Of a DNA stretch of 64,000 nucleotides, positions 43,521 through 55,441 are shown in pieces (the first letter of the stretch is position 1; every line of letters starts with the position of its first letter). Made by a program: the position numbers and the translations under genes. The notes below the pieces were generated by a model, which searched no databases, was not told the origin of the DNA, and saw only the letters and a program-made list of their open reading frames with translations. This stretch comes from Streptomyces cynarae (GTDB taxonomy: Bacteria; Actinomycetota; Actinomycetes; Streptomycetales; Streptomycetaceae). The DNA is taken from NCBI RefSeq assembly GCF_025642135.1, contig NZ_CP106793.1, positions 8,028,001 through 8,092,000 of the forward strand, read 5' to 3'.

Positions 43521-44774
43521 TCAGTCGGGTGCCGCGGCCGGAGCCTCGCGGGTGGGCGCGATGGGCTCCGGCCTGGCGGCCATCGGAGCCCGTTGTGTGC
43601 GGGAGGAGCGGCGGCCGCGGAGCAGCAGCCGTCGTGCGGGGCGTTCCACCGCCTCGTACAGCACCCAGGACAGGGCGAGCGACAGGCCGAACGCGATGGC
43701 GGTGGTGACGACGGCCGTCGGCAGACCGAAGTGGGGCGAGTTGCCGAGCAGGCTGGTGCCTGCCCGCAGCACCAGAAGGTGGACCATGTAGAACGCGAAC
43801 GAGAGTTCGCCCAGGCGCACCAGTCGCCGGTGCCGCCACAGTGAGGGCAGGCCGCGCAGGTCGGCGACGGCCGCCGCCGGGATGAGCAGCGCGAAGCCGA
43901 TGAGGGTGCAGGCGGTGGCCGGGTACCCCCCGTCGGTGATCTGCGGCACGAGGAAGTAGCCGATGATCGCCAGGGCGAGGGAGGCTTCCAGGCCGGGACC
44001 GCGCCACCGTTCGAGCCGCACCAGCCGGGCGGTGGCGGCGCCGAGGACGAACTCGGGCAGACGGGCGGCGGGGAGGGAGTAGAGCGACTGGCTCACCCAG
44101 TCGTGGGCGTCCGCCCGGGCGAGGACGAGGACCGCCAGCACGGATGCCCCGGCCAGCGCCGCCGACGCCCGGGGTCCGAGACGGCGCAGGACGACCACCA
44201 TCAGCGGGAAGGCGGCGTAGAAGAAGGCCTCGCAGGCCAGCGACCAGCTGACCGGGTTCAGCGTCTGCCACCAGGACTGCCGCCAGGAGTGCACCAGCAG
44301 CACGTTGGCCAGTCCCTCGGCCGCCGTCGGCTTCGCCAGATGGGGCGGCGTGTAGACCATGAGCAGCGCGATTCCGGCGGTGACCAGGTGGACGGGAAAG
44401 ATACGGGCGATGCGCCGCCGCCAGAAGGAGAGTGTGCGGTCGTTCGGCCGCGCGGTCCACATCAGAACGAATCCGGACAGGATGAAGAAGAACGACACCC
44501 CGGTGCCCCCGGCGTCGAACGCCCAGGTCATGATGTGGCCGCCGGTGCCTCCGAAATAGCCGAAGTTGCGCACGTGCAGTCCGAAGACCAGGAGCGCGGC
44601 CATCCAGCGCAGTCCGGTGAGGGACGGCAGCGACGGCGCCGGAGCGGACGGAGGGACCCTTGTGGCGGGCTCGGTGGTGGCGGCGGGCGCTGTCCGGGGC
44701 GCCGTCGTCGTGTCATCTACCGGGGGTGTGCGAACGGGCATGAAGGGGAACGTTGCCCGTTCGCCACGTTTCAT
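43521..44774 (-). CDS. OafA/YrhL-type membrane O-acyltransferase
   Basis: A 417-residue acyltransferase_3 protein with about ten membrane helices. Signatures: SLTGLRWMAALLVFGLHV (with the conserved His), GGTGVSFFFILSGFVLMW and the R-rich loop FWRRRIARIFPVHLV. These proteins acetylate sugars, lipids or peptidoglycan at the membrane. Two starts are possible, 44774 (used here) and 44741 (406 residues); neither has a clear Shine-Dalgarno. It lies just downstream of a secreted SGNH esterase gene on the same strand, and an acylation/deacylation pair acting outside the cell is conceivable. Confidence 0.9.
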   Translation of the reverse strand: MKRGERATFPFMPVRTPPVDDTTTAPRTAPAATTEPATRVPPSAPAPSLPSLTGLRWMAALLVFGLHVRNFGYFGGTGGHIMTWAFDAGGTGVSFFFILSGFVLMWTARPNDRTLSFWRRRIARIFPVHLVTAGIALLMVYTPPHLAKPTAAEGLANVLLVHSWRQSWWQTLNPVSWSLACEAFFYAAFPLMVVVLRRLGPRASAALAGASVLAVLVLARADAHDWVSQSLYSLPAARLPEFVLGAATARLVRLERWRGPGLEASLALAIIGYFLVPQITDGGYPATACTLIGFALLIPAAAVADLRGLPSLWRHRRLVRLGELSFAFYMVHLLVLRAGTSLLGNSPHFGLPTAVVTTAIAFGLSLALSWVLYEAVERPARRLLLRGRRSSRTQRAPMAARPEPIAPTREAPAAAPD

Positions 44775-44872
44775 TCGGGGGTAGTAGGGAACGTCACACC
44801 GGCACGGACGATCTTCTTCGGCCGCATGTCCGGATCCGCCGCAAAAGGGCGGGACTGCGGGTGTCGCCCGGC

Positions 44873-45841
44873 TCAGTGACGTCCGCGTCCCTCGCCCAGG
44901 CGTTCCAGCACGGCCCGCGCCATGGCTTGCTCGCCTTGGGCGTTGGGGTGCGCGGGGGCCGCGGGGGAGGCCGGCTGCAACGGCTCGATCCAGCGGTCCG
45001 CCGGCGCCTTGCACATGTCGTGGCCGCGCGTGGGACCGTAGGTGTCGACGTACTCCGCCCGGTTCCACTCCGCCACCAGACGGAGCATCAGGTTCAGCCG
45101 CTTCTCGGTGTCCCGCAGATAGGGGAAGTCCTTCGACGCGAACGGGACCGAGGGGTAGCAGCCGCTGCCGTCGTCGGGCAGGAGGTCCGGGTAGCCGACG
45201 ACGAGCACCCGGGCGTGCGGTGCCCTGGCGTGCACGGCCCGCAGCACACGGTCCACCTTCGGTGCCGTCTGCGCGATGGCGAGCGTCAACCGGTCGATCC
45301 CGGAAGAGGCGTAGGAGCGCCGGCACGGATCGCCTGTCGGGTCCTGGGAACTCAGGCGCGCGCAGGTGGCGATGATGGAGCCGAAGCCGATGTCGTTGCC
45401 GCCGATCTGAACGGTCACCAGATCGGTGTCGCGCCGCACCGCGTCGAGTTGGGGCGCATTGGTGCCCTGCGCCTTCCACATGTCGTCGGTCGTCGCTCCG
45501 CCGCAGCTCACGTCCTTGAACGCGGTCACGTGCCGCTCCGCCGCCACGAGCGAGGGGTAGTTGTGGTCGGAGCGGGCGCAGGCGGCGTCCACCTGCCGGG
45601 GGATGACGGGGCCGGAGGTGTAGGAGTCCCCGAGTGACACGTAGTGCGTGTCGCGACCGGGCCCCGGGCCGTGGGCCGCGGCAGGTGCCGTTGAGGTGGC
45701 GAAGAGGGCGCAACCGCCGAGGGCCGCGCCCACGGCGAGCGGCCACCGGCGGCGTCTCGCCGCTCCAGGTCCCGCCGCTCCAGGTCTCGCTGCTTCGCCC
45801 GGATGCGTGTCGTGCGCCATGGAAAGCCCGGCGTGCGCCAT
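44873..45841 (-). CDS. Secreted SGNH/GDSL esterase
   Basis: A 322-residue hydrolase; ATG 45841 follows GGGAGGA. An Arg-rich N-region and hydrophobic core (RRRRWPLAVGAALGGCALFATS) ending at APAAAHG form an export signal. Catalytic blocks: nucleophile in VSLGDSYTSG, oxyanion Gly in CGGATTDD, Asn in IGGNDIGF and the Asp/His-type block AHPNAQGEQAM. Several Cys could form disulfides as in Streptomyces extracellular lipases of this family. It likely hydrolyses acyl or acetyl esters outside the cell and may be in an operon with the acyltransferase (98-bp gap). Confidence 0.92.
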   Translation of the reverse strand: MAHAGLSMAHDTHPGEAARPGAAGPGAARRRRWPLAVGAALGGCALFATSTAPAAAHGPGPGRDTHYVSLGDSYTSGPVIPRQVDAACARSDHNYPSLVAAERHVTAFKDVSCGGATTDDMWKAQGTNAPQLDAVRRDTDLVTVQIGGNDIGFGSIIATCARLSSQDPTGDPCRRSYASSGIDRLTLAIAQTAPKVDRVLRAVHARAPHARVLVVGYPDLLPDDGSGCYPSVPFASKDFPYLRDTEKRLNLMLRLVAEWNRAEYVDTYGPTRGHDMCKAPADRWIEPLQPASPAAPAHPNAQGEQAMARAVLERLGEGRGRH

Positions 45842-46043
45842 GGAAGTCCTCCCCCTGAGGCCGGAACGGCGCGCGGAGCCCGCGTCGGGCGGCGGCCGGC
45901 GCACGTTCGCCGGGGCCTGTATACCGGTCGCCGCGTCACCGGGGCCAGGGGTGGGAAGGGAGCATTTCGTGGCATGGCAGCTTCAAAGGGCCCGGCGGGC
46001 GGTCCCCTGCCGAGACGTGCCAAAACTTGGTTCGCTCGTTTTC

Positions 46044-46080
46044 TTGAACTATTCGTGTTTGCGGCGGTAGGTTCGACGCC
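46044..46080 (+). promoter_or_regulatory. Candidate furA promoter/FurA site
   Basis: TTGAAC (46044-46049) and TAGGTT (46068-46073) with an 18-base spacer could be -35/-10 elements, placing transcription start at or next to the ATG at 46081. No convincing ribosome binding site precedes that ATG, so the mRNA may be leaderless. The AT-rich core TTGAACTATTCGTGTTT stands out from its surroundings and is a candidate autoregulatory FurA site. Confidence 0.45.
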
Positions 46081-48778
<2,698 letters not shown>

Positions 48779-48789
48779 TCGCTCCGATC

Positions 48790-48830
48790 ACGACGCCCGG
48801 GCGGGCCCCTACGGCCGGCCCGGGCGTCGT
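48790..48830 (+). terminator. Terminator of the furA-katG operon
   Basis: A perfect 13-bp stem (48790-48802 with 48818-48830), 15-base loop, followed by CCGTTTGTG, 11 bases past the katG stop. Confidence 0.85.
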
Positions 48831-48953
48831 CCGTTTGTGCGCACGGTACGACCCGCCCAACTCCGAATGACACTAAAATCCCCCCAACCCTGAAATTCCA
48901 CTGAAAAGACGTATAAATTGTCTGGAAGTGGACGGCGGAAAGGGGACCCGGTC

Positions 48954-51119
48954 ATGCCCATAAGGCCCGATGTCCCAGCACCGCCCGGCGCGGCCATGCT
49001 CTCCCCCCAGTGGCCGCCGGACGCGGACCTGTTCGGACCGGCCCCGGTGATCTTCGCCTCCCTCAGCGGTCCCGGGCACATCGTGGAGACCGCGAACTCG
49101 GCGTTCTTCGACATCGTCTGCGGCGGCCGGAGGCGGACCGGCGTGCCGATCGTCGAGCTGATTCCCGATACGGCTCTGCAGGGCGTGATCAACCGCATCC
49201 GAGAGGTGTACCGCACCGGCGTTCCCTACCGCACCCGGGACAAACGGCTTGTCCTCGGGGAGCCGGGGGCGCAGCAGGAGAGGATCTTCGACCTCACCTA
49301 TGAGCCCCGGCGGGACGCCGTGGGCAGGGTCGACGGGGTCGTGGTGATCGCCATGGACACCACCGCCTACCGTGACACACAGCTGCTGGCGGCGGAGCAG
49401 CGCGCCCTGCTGGAGCAGATCGCGCGCGAGGCCCCGCTGCAGGAGATTCTCACCGGCATGGCCAGGACGATCGAGGACTTCTCCCCGGGCATGCTCGTCT
49501 CCGTGCTGCTCGTCGACGCCGACGGCCGGCGGCTGCGGCACGGCACCGGCCCGAGCCTGCCCGACTTCTACAACGAGGCGATCGACGGGGTCCCGATCGG
49601 CGAGGGCCAGGGATCCTGCGGCACCACCGCGTACCGGCGCGCCCCGGTGGTCTGTACCGACATCGCCACCGATCCGCTGTGGGCGGAGTACCGCGAGCTG
49701 GCGAAGCGGGCGGGGGTCGGGGCCTGCTGGTCCACCCCGATCCTGAGCACGGACGGCCGGCTGCTGGGCACGTTCGCCATGTACCACCGGACGCCGAAGA
49801 TCCCGGAACTGAAGGACCTGGCCCTCGGCGCCGCCTTCACGCGCGTCGCGGCCCTGGCCATCGAGCGGCACCAGGCCGTGGCGGCGGGCCGAGCCGCGCG
49901 GCAGCGTGAGAGCTCGGCCCGCGAAGACCTCGCCTTCGTCCTGGAGGCGAGCACCGCCATCGCACGCGAACAGCACTACGCGAACAGCCTGCGGCGTCTG
50001 GCCCAGCTGACGGTCCCGAGCCTCGCGCAGCTGTGTGCCGTCTACGTGGCCGACGGCGGCCACCACAGCCGGATCGCCTCCGCGGCCGCGACCCGCGCGC
50101 ACGAGCCGCTGCTCGTGGCACCGGAGTGGTGCGAGGCGGTGGATCGCGCGGTGGCCCGGGTGCTGGCCTCCGGCGCGACGGAGACCGGGTTCATCGAGCT
50201 CCGCCCCGGGACAGAGCTCGGCGGGCGCGGCGCCGGTTACCTCTGCGTACCGCTCACGGCCCGCGGATCCACCTTCGGCGCCCTGGCGCTGCTGGCCGTC
50301 GACCGGGACTGGGACGGCCACGTCGTGGCACTGGCCGAAGAACTCGCCGGCCGGGCGGCCCTGAGCGCGGACAACGCCCGCCAGTTCACGCACCGGGTGC
50401 GGCTCGCACATGAACTCCAGGCCGGGCTGCTGCCGCCGAAGCTGCCGCACGTGCCGGGCGCCGCTCTGGCGGCCTCCTACCATCCGGCCGGCGAGGGTCT
50501 CGACGTCGGCGGCGACTTCTACGACGTCTTCCCGCTGCCCGGCGACCGCTGGGCCGTCATGATCGGCGACGTGTGCGGTCACGGAGCGGTGGCCGCCACC
50601 ACGACCGGTATGGTCCGGCACACGGCACGTGCGGTCGCCCGTCTGCTGCGCGACCCCGTGTCCGTGGTCGCCGCGATCAACGACGCCCTGGCCGAGCACA
50701 CCGAGGGCCAGGACCTGTTCGTGTCGCTCGTCTACGGCGAGCTGCGGCACACCACCGGGGGACAGGCGGTGACCCTGATGCGCGCCGGCCACGTGCCGCC
50801 GCTCGTGCGCCGCGCAGGCGGCACCGTCGAACGGCTCGTGCCGCCCGGCCTGCTGCTGGGCCTCGGCCTGGGCGGTGTGGGATCACCTGTGCGCGTCGAC
50901 CTGCACCCGGGCGACGGCCTGGTCCTCGTCACTGACGGCATCACCGAAGCGCGGTCCCCGGAGGGCGAGCTGTTCGGTGAGGAACGGCTGGCAGACACGC
51001 TGACCACGGTTCCGCCCACCGCCGCCGCCCTGCTGGAGTCCGTCACCACCGCCGTCGCCGCCTTCACGCACGACACCTCCCGGGACGACCAGGCCGCGCT
51101 GGTCGTGACCGCCGTATGA
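48954..51119 (+). CDS. PAS-GAF-GAF-SpoIIE (PP2C) phosphatase
   Basis: A 721-residue signalling protein; ATG 48954 follows GGAAAGGGGA. Approximate order: PAS (25-135, IVETANSAFFDIVCGGRR), GAF (150-310, GEGQGSCGTTAYRRAPV), a second GAF-like region (330-465) and a SpoIIE/PP2C phosphatase (485-720). Metal-site residues are in DVGGDFYDVFPL, MIGDVCGHGAVAA, TDGITEAR and DDQAALVV. No kinase domain is attached. In Streptomyces such proteins dephosphorylate anti-anti-sigma factors to switch sigma-B-like stress responses. The ligand sensed is unknown. An AT-rich stretch (48870-48920) marks its promoter. Confidence 0.93.
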   Translation: MPIRPDVPAPPGAAMLSPQWPPDADLFGPAPVIFASLSGPGHIVETANSAFFDIVCGGRRRTGVPIVELIPDTALQGVINRIREVYRTGVPYRTRDKRLVLGEPGAQQERIFDLTYEPRRDAVGRVDGVVVIAMDTTAYRDTQLLAAEQRALLEQIAREAPLQEILTGMARTIEDFSPGMLVSVLLVDADGRRLRHGTGPSLPDFYNEAIDGVPIGEGQGSCGTTAYRRAPVVCTDIATDPLWAEYRELAKRAGVGACWSTPILSTDGRLLGTFAMYHRTPKIPELKDLALGAAFTRVAALAIERHQAVAAGRAARQRESSAREDLAFVLEASTAIAREQHYANSLRRLAQLTVPSLAQLCAVYVADGGHHSRIASAAATRAHEPLLVAPEWCEAVDRAVARVLASGATETGFIELRPGTELGGRGAGYLCVPLTARGSTFGALALLAVDRDWDGHVVALAEELAGRAALSADNARQFTHRVRLAHELQAGLLPPKLPHVPGAALAASYHPAGEGLDVGGDFYDVFPLPGDRWAVMIGDVCGHGAVAATTTGMVRHTARAVARLLRDPVSVVAAINDALAEHTEGQDLFVSLVYGELRHTTGGQAVTLMRAGHVPPLVRRAGGTVERLVPPGLLLGLGLGGVGSPVRVDLHPGDGLVLVTDGITEARSPEGELFGEERLADTLTTVPPTAAALLESVTTAVAAFTHDTSRDDQAALVVTAV

Positions 51120-51138
51120 GCTGATCGGAGGGCAGGCC

Positions 51139-52593
51139 CTACGGTTCGCGGTGCTCGTGTGCCGCTCGCTCCAGTTCCGCGGCCTCCGCCTCGGCCAGTC
51201 GCCGCTCGGCCTCCACATCGATGGACCGGGTCAGCAGCCAGTACAGCAGCGCGGCGACCGGTAGTCCGACGAAGAGGGAGATGTCGGCTCCGCCGAGCGC
51301 CTCGGCGGCGGGCCCGACGTAGAGGTTCGCGACGGAGAAGAACGGCACCATGGCGGCGAACCCGACCAGGTACGCGATGATGCCGTGCCACCCCCAGCGC
51401 CCGTAGACCCCGCGCGGATTGAAGATCTCGGCGATGGCGTAGTGGCCGCGGCGCACCACGTAGTAGTCCATGAGGTTGACCGCGGTCCACGGGATGAACA
51501 GGTAGAGCACCAGCAGCAGGAAGTTGTTGAAGTTCTGAAGGAAGTTGGACGTCGCGGACAGTGCGCCGATCAGGGAGAGCGCCGCGGTCAGTCCGATGGT
51601 CACCAGCCGTACGGCGAGCGTCGGGCGCACCCTCCTGAAGGAGTCGATGGCGCTGATGAGCGTCAGCGACCCGCCGTACATGTTCAGCGCGGTGACCGAC
51701 ACCAGCCCCAGCGCGGCAAACAGCAGCACGATCGCGCCGAATCCACTGAACACCTTGTCGCCCGCGGCGTCGATCGAGCGGATGGTGTCGAAGTCCTTGC
51801 CCGCCCAGGCGGCGAGCAGCGTCCCGAGCACCATCAGCCAGATGCCGCCGAGCGCCGACCCGAAGTAGGTCCAGTAGAAGGTCTTGCGGACCGTCACGTC
51901 CGGCGGAAGGTACCGCGAGTAGTCCGAGACGTAGATGGCCCAGCTGATCTGGTAGCCGGCCACCACGCCGAACTGGGCGAGGAACGGCGTCCACCGGAAG
52001 GCGCCGAGGTCGAAGGAACCCGGCGGGTAGTGCAGGGTGACCAGGATTCCCACCGTGAAGATCCCGAAGACGACCAGGAACGTGTACGTCAGCATCTGCT
52101 CGGCCCGGTGGATGACGTCGTAGCCCACCAGCGCCACGAGGAAGGCGACGACGGTGACCACGACCACCCACAGGTCGACGCCTCCGTGCACCGTGGTGTG
52201 CAGGGCCTCCCCGGCGAGGATGGTGTTGAAGACGTTGAACCCGGCGTACTGCAGGTAGGCGAAGAGCCACACCAGAAGGGCCCCGACGTAGCCGAACTGG
52301 GGCCGCGACTGGATCATCTGGGGCAGCCCCAGTTGCGGGCCCTGGGCGGAGTGGAAGGCCATGAAGAAGGTGCCGACGACGGTCCCCGCCACGATCGCGA
52401 TGAGCGACCAGATGAGGTTCCCACCCTCGGTGATGCTGATCAGGCCCACCGCCAGTGTGGCGATCTGCGCGTTCGACATGAACCACAACGGCCCGAGGTG
52501 CCACAGCTTGCCGTGGCGTTCGTCGAGTGGGACGTAGTCGATGGAGCGGATCTCCAGGCTCGGCATCCGCGGCTCTGCTGATGTGCTTGTCAC
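51139..52593 (-). CDS. NCS1-family nucleobase/cation symporter
   Basis: A 484-residue membrane permease; GTG 52593 follows AGGAGG. The 12-helix NCS1 pattern is clear (WFMSNAQIATLAVGLISITEG; LGLPQMIQSRPQFGYVGALL; LFAYLQYAGFNVFNTILAGE; WAIYVSDYSRYLPPD). The family imports cytosine, purines, hydantoins or thiamine precursors with a cation. No catabolic or salvage genes flank it, so the substrate is open. The C-terminus is a charged Glu/Ala-rich cytoplasmic helix. Confidence 0.92.
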   Translation of the reverse strand: MTSTSAEPRMPSLEIRSIDYVPLDERHGKLWHLGPLWFMSNAQIATLAVGLISITEGGNLIWSLIAIVAGTVVGTFFMAFHSAQGPQLGLPQMIQSRPQFGYVGALLVWLFAYLQYAGFNVFNTILAGEALHTTVHGGVDLWVVVVTVVAFLVALVGYDVIHRAEQMLTYTFLVVFGIFTVGILVTLHYPPGSFDLGAFRWTPFLAQFGVVAGYQISWAIYVSDYSRYLPPDVTVRKTFYWTYFGSALGGIWLMVLGTLLAAWAGKDFDTIRSIDAAGDKVFSGFGAIVLLFAALGLVSVTALNMYGGSLTLISAIDSFRRVRPTLAVRLVTIGLTAALSLIGALSATSNFLQNFNNFLLLVLYLFIPWTAVNLMDYYVVRRGHYAIAEIFNPRGVYGRWGWHGIIAYLVGFAAMVPFFSVANLYVGPAAEALGGADISLFVGLPVAALLYWLLTRSIDVEAERRLAEAEAAELERAAHEHREP

Positions 52594-52810
52594 GGCGCCT
52601 CCTGCGTGCCGGTCCGCCCGGTCACACGATCTTCCCCTGATCGCGGCTGGTCAAGAGGTGCGTAGCAACGCCCCCCGTTCTTCCTCACGGGGCGGCGCGA
52701 CGAGGGGCATCCGCGGCGGGCCCCTGTGCGACCTGTGCCTGGTTTGTTCCGTTTGTCCTAATGGGATGGGGTTACCCGCCCAGTGACGACGCTCAGAGGA
52801 GGGCAGTGCC

Positions 52811-53398
52811 GTGAGCGATGCGACGATGGAACGCAAGGAGGCGGCGAGGCTTCCGGAAGGCGACGTGGTCCGCGTCCTGCTGGAGCAGCACGCACGTATC
52901 CGAGACCTGTTCGACGACGTGAAGAGCGCGCAGGGCGAGCAGAAGAAGCAGACGTTCGACGAGCTGAGGGCGCTGCTGGCGGTGCACGAGACCGCGGAGG
53001 AACTGATCCTGCGCCCCACCGCGAAGAGGACGGCCGGTGACGCCGAGGCTGAGGCCCGCAACCACGAGGAGGAGGAAGCCAACAAGGTCCTCGCCGAGCT
53101 GGAGAAGATGGACGTCACCAGCGCCGAGTTCGACGGGAAGCTCGCCGCCTTCGAGAAGGCCGTCATCGATCACGCCGAGCACGAGGAGCGGGAGGAGTTC
53201 CCCGCGGTGCGGCGCGGTTGCGACGAGGAGCAGCTCAAGGGCCTCGGGGCGAGGCTGCAGATGGTCGAGAAGGTGGCACCGACTCATCCGCACCCCACCG
53301 CTGCGGGATCGCCCGCGGTCCAGTTGCTGACCGGTCCCTTCGCGTCCATGGTCGACCGGGTGAAGGACGCGATCACCGGATCGTCGGGCCGCACCTGA
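52811..53398 (+). CDS. Hemerythrin HHE-domain protein 1
   Basis: A 195-residue protein; GTG 52811 follows GGAGGG. The four-helix HHE cation-binding fold is shown by VRVLLEQHARIRDLFDDV, LRALLAVHETAEELIL, ARNHEEEEANKVLAEL and IDHAEHEEREEFPAV; each supplies His/Glu ligands for a di-iron site. A Pro/His linker (HPHPTA) and a C-terminal helix (VDRVKDAITGSSGRT) follow. Related architecture recurs in the second HHE protein at 55442. Likely roles are sensing or scavenging O2, NO or peroxide. Confidence 0.92.
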   Translation: MSDATMERKEAARLPEGDVVRVLLEQHARIRDLFDDVKSAQGEQKKQTFDELRALLAVHETAEELILRPTAKRTAGDAEAEARNHEEEEANKVLAELEKMDVTSAEFDGKLAAFEKAVIDHAEHEEREEFPAVRRGCDEEQLKGLGARLQMVEKVAPTHPHPTAAGSPAVQLLTGPFASMVDRVKDAITGSSGRT

Positions 53399-53871
53399 GA
53401 GACGCGGGCGCACGCTCGACGCGTGTGCGCACCGGCAGACGGGCGACCCACCGCCGGCGGACACCGGCGGTGGTGTCGCCCTGCCGGCGGGCACCGTCAG
53501 GGCTTCTGCGTGTCGCCGTCGCCCTCCCCGCGTTGCTGTCGGGCAGGCCGGGGCGGATGGGCCGCTCCCGTGCCGCCCGGCTGGCCGCCCCCGGTGGTGC
53601 CGTAGCCGCCGGGGACACCGGGCGCCATGTCGGCGTCCGCCGCCTCTTCCGTCACACGGCGCCGGGCCCTGACGCCTGCCCGGCGCTCCGGGTAGGGGTA
53701 CTCGAACAGACGCGAAGCGGCGCGCCGGTCCTCAGCCTTGCGCTGCTCCCGGGCGGCCTGCTCGGCCGTCCGCCGCTCGTCACTGTCGTGGTTGCGGTGC
53801 TTCGTTCATGCGCGCCGAGTACCCAGAGCCGTCGTCCGACAACGCGCCCTTCGTCCGACAACGCGCACGTG
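53399..53871. other. 473-bp gap with a probable broken small gene and a short direct repeat
   Basis: Most of the gap is covered by the minus-strand frame described at 53497-53811. A 14-bp direct repeat (gtccgacaacgcgc at about 53831-53844 and 53851-53864) lies beside the MFS stop. Nothing else was recognised. Confidence 0.5.
53497..53811 (-). pseudogene. Small hypothetical protein gene, probably frameshifted near its start
   Basis: A minus-strand frame open from 53805 to the TGA at 53497-53499 reads like real protein (HDSDERRTAEQAAREQRK, AEDRRAASRLFEYPYPERR, then a Gly/Pro-rich tail ending GDGDTQKP) but has no early ATG or GTG. An ATG at 53811-53809 lies in another frame and stops after nine codons (MNEAPQPRQ). 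Removing one C from CAACCACGAC would join them as MNEAPQHDSDERRTAE, about 103 residues. Charged N-half, disordered C-half, unknown function. Either a one-base lesion or a sequence error. Confidence 0.4.
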
Positions 53872-55116
53872 TCAGATGAGGGTGGCAGCCTGCTTCTTCG
53901 CGTTCCCGGGCGCGTTCTCGCGGCGCGGGAGCAGCAGGGGGGTGGCGAGGAGGAGGATTCCGGCGATCGCGATCGCGGTGCGGGCGCCGGTGACGGCGGC
54001 CAGCAGACCCCACAGAGCGGTCAGGGCTGCGATGGCGGCGCTGCTGCTGACCGACCACGCGGTCAGGGTACGGGCGACCCGGTCGGGGCCGGTGTGGTCG
54101 AGCCGGTAGGTGGCCAGCACCGGGTTGAACACGCCGATGCAGGTGACCAGGCCGAGTTGGACGGCGATGACGAGGACGATCCCGGGGACACCGGGCCGGA
54201 CGAACGCCAGTCCGACAGGCCAGCACGCACGCAGCACCCCCGCGGTGAGCATCACCTTGTGCTGCCCGAACCGCGCCACGAGCCGGCGCGCCAGGCGTGA
54301 GCCGACGAGACCACCGACGCAAGGGGCCGCGAACGCGAGACCGTACTGCCAGGGCCTGAACCCGAGGCGGCCCAGCAGGAGCACGGCGAGCAGCGGCTCG
54401 GAGGCCATGATCAGGCCGTTGACCACGATCGTGTTGAGGAACAGCGGGCGCAGCGCCGGGTGGGTGAGGATGTGCCGCCATCCTTCGAGGAGATCGCCTG
54501 CGCGCAGCCGCGGCGCGCCGGTCCGCGCGGGCCGCGGTTCCGTCCCGCCGATGGCGCGGATGCCCAGCGCCGAGAGCAGGTAACTGACCGCATCGGCCAC
54601 CACGGTCGTCACCGGGCCGAACATCCCGATCGCCGCCCCGCCGAGCGGCGGTCCGACCACCGTCGCGCTCCACATCGTGGACTCGAACCGGCCGTTCGCG
54701 ACGAGCAGGTCCTCCGGGGGCACGAGCGCCTTCAGATACGCCCCGCCGGCCGCGTTGAAGGCGATGTTGGCCGCGGCGACCACCACGGAGACGACAAGCA
54801 GTTGGGCGAAGGTGAGCCGACCCAGCGCGAACGCGGCGGGGACACTCGTCAACGCCGCGAACCGGGTCAGGTCCATCGCCACCATGACCGGCCGTTTACG
54901 CCGGAACTCCACCCACGGACCGAGTGGCACCGCCACCACGGCTCCCACTGCCCGCCCCGCCGCGGACAGCGCAGCCACCTGTGTCGGCCCGGAGTGCAGC
55001 ACGACAACCGCCAGCACGGAAAACGCGCCGAACCCGAGCCCTGTGCCGTACGAGCTGACCGCATACGCCGCCCACAACCACCCGAACCGCCGCCCCAGCG
55101 CCCGTCTCCCCGCCAT
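53872..55116 (-). CDS. MFS transporter
   Basis: A 414-residue, 12-helix major facilitator; ATG 55116 follows GAGAGG. Loop 2-3 (PLGPWVEFRRKRPVMVAMDLTR) and the helix 4-5 region (FESTMWSATVVGPPLGGAAIG) match the enterobactin-exporter/macrolide-efflux-like MFS group. The C-terminus is short and basic. It is divergent from the second hemerythrin gene. Substrate unknown; probably a drug or metabolite exporter. Confidence 0.9.
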   Translation of the reverse strand: MAGRRALGRRFGWLWAAYAVSSYGTGLGFGAFSVLAVVVLHSGPTQVAALSAAGRAVGAVVAVPLGPWVEFRRKRPVMVAMDLTRFAALTSVPAAFALGRLTFAQLLVVSVVVAAANIAFNAAGGAYLKALVPPEDLLVANGRFESTMWSATVVGPPLGGAAIGMFGPVTTVVADAVSYLLSALGIRAIGGTEPRPARTGAPRLRAGDLLEGWRHILTHPALRPLFLNTIVVNGLIMASEPLLAVLLLGRLGFRPWQYGLAFAAPCVGGLVGSRLARRLVARFGQHKVMLTAGVLRACWPVGLAFVRPGVPGIVLVIAVQLGLVTCIGVFNPVLATYRLDHTGPDRVARTLTAWSVSSSAAIAALTALWGLLAAVTGARTAIAIAGILLLATPLLLPRRENAPGNAKKQAATLI

Positions 55117-55441
55117 GCCCGACGCACCTCTCGCCGCCCCGAAACAGCCTGCCGCTGACCATCGGCATCAAAGCGAGTGGCAGATGGCGAGATCAAACAG
55201 CCGACCCAACAGGAAAGCACAACCATCCGTTGTGCGAATACGGTGGGCTGCGTGGATCTCGATGTCGTACGCAGCTTCGTCCCACCCTCGTGGCCGCGCC
55301 GGCGCGTCCCGCACCGGAGGACCGGGGCCTCCACCTACCGCGACACCCTGGTTATCCGCCCGTCGACGGGGGCACCCGGTGTGCCGGGCGAGCCCTCGTG
55401 GGGTCGCCGTATCCAGCCGAATCCACAAGGAGGCATCGGAC
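55117..55441. other. 325-bp divergent promoter region
   Basis: The interval between the MFS and second hemerythrin starts has no gene with coding character. Its last 20 bases supply a strong AAGGAGG site. GGTTATCC near 55350 and GGGTCGCCGTATCC near 55394 vaguely recall stress-sigma -10 elements but cannot be supported. Confidence 0.4.
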
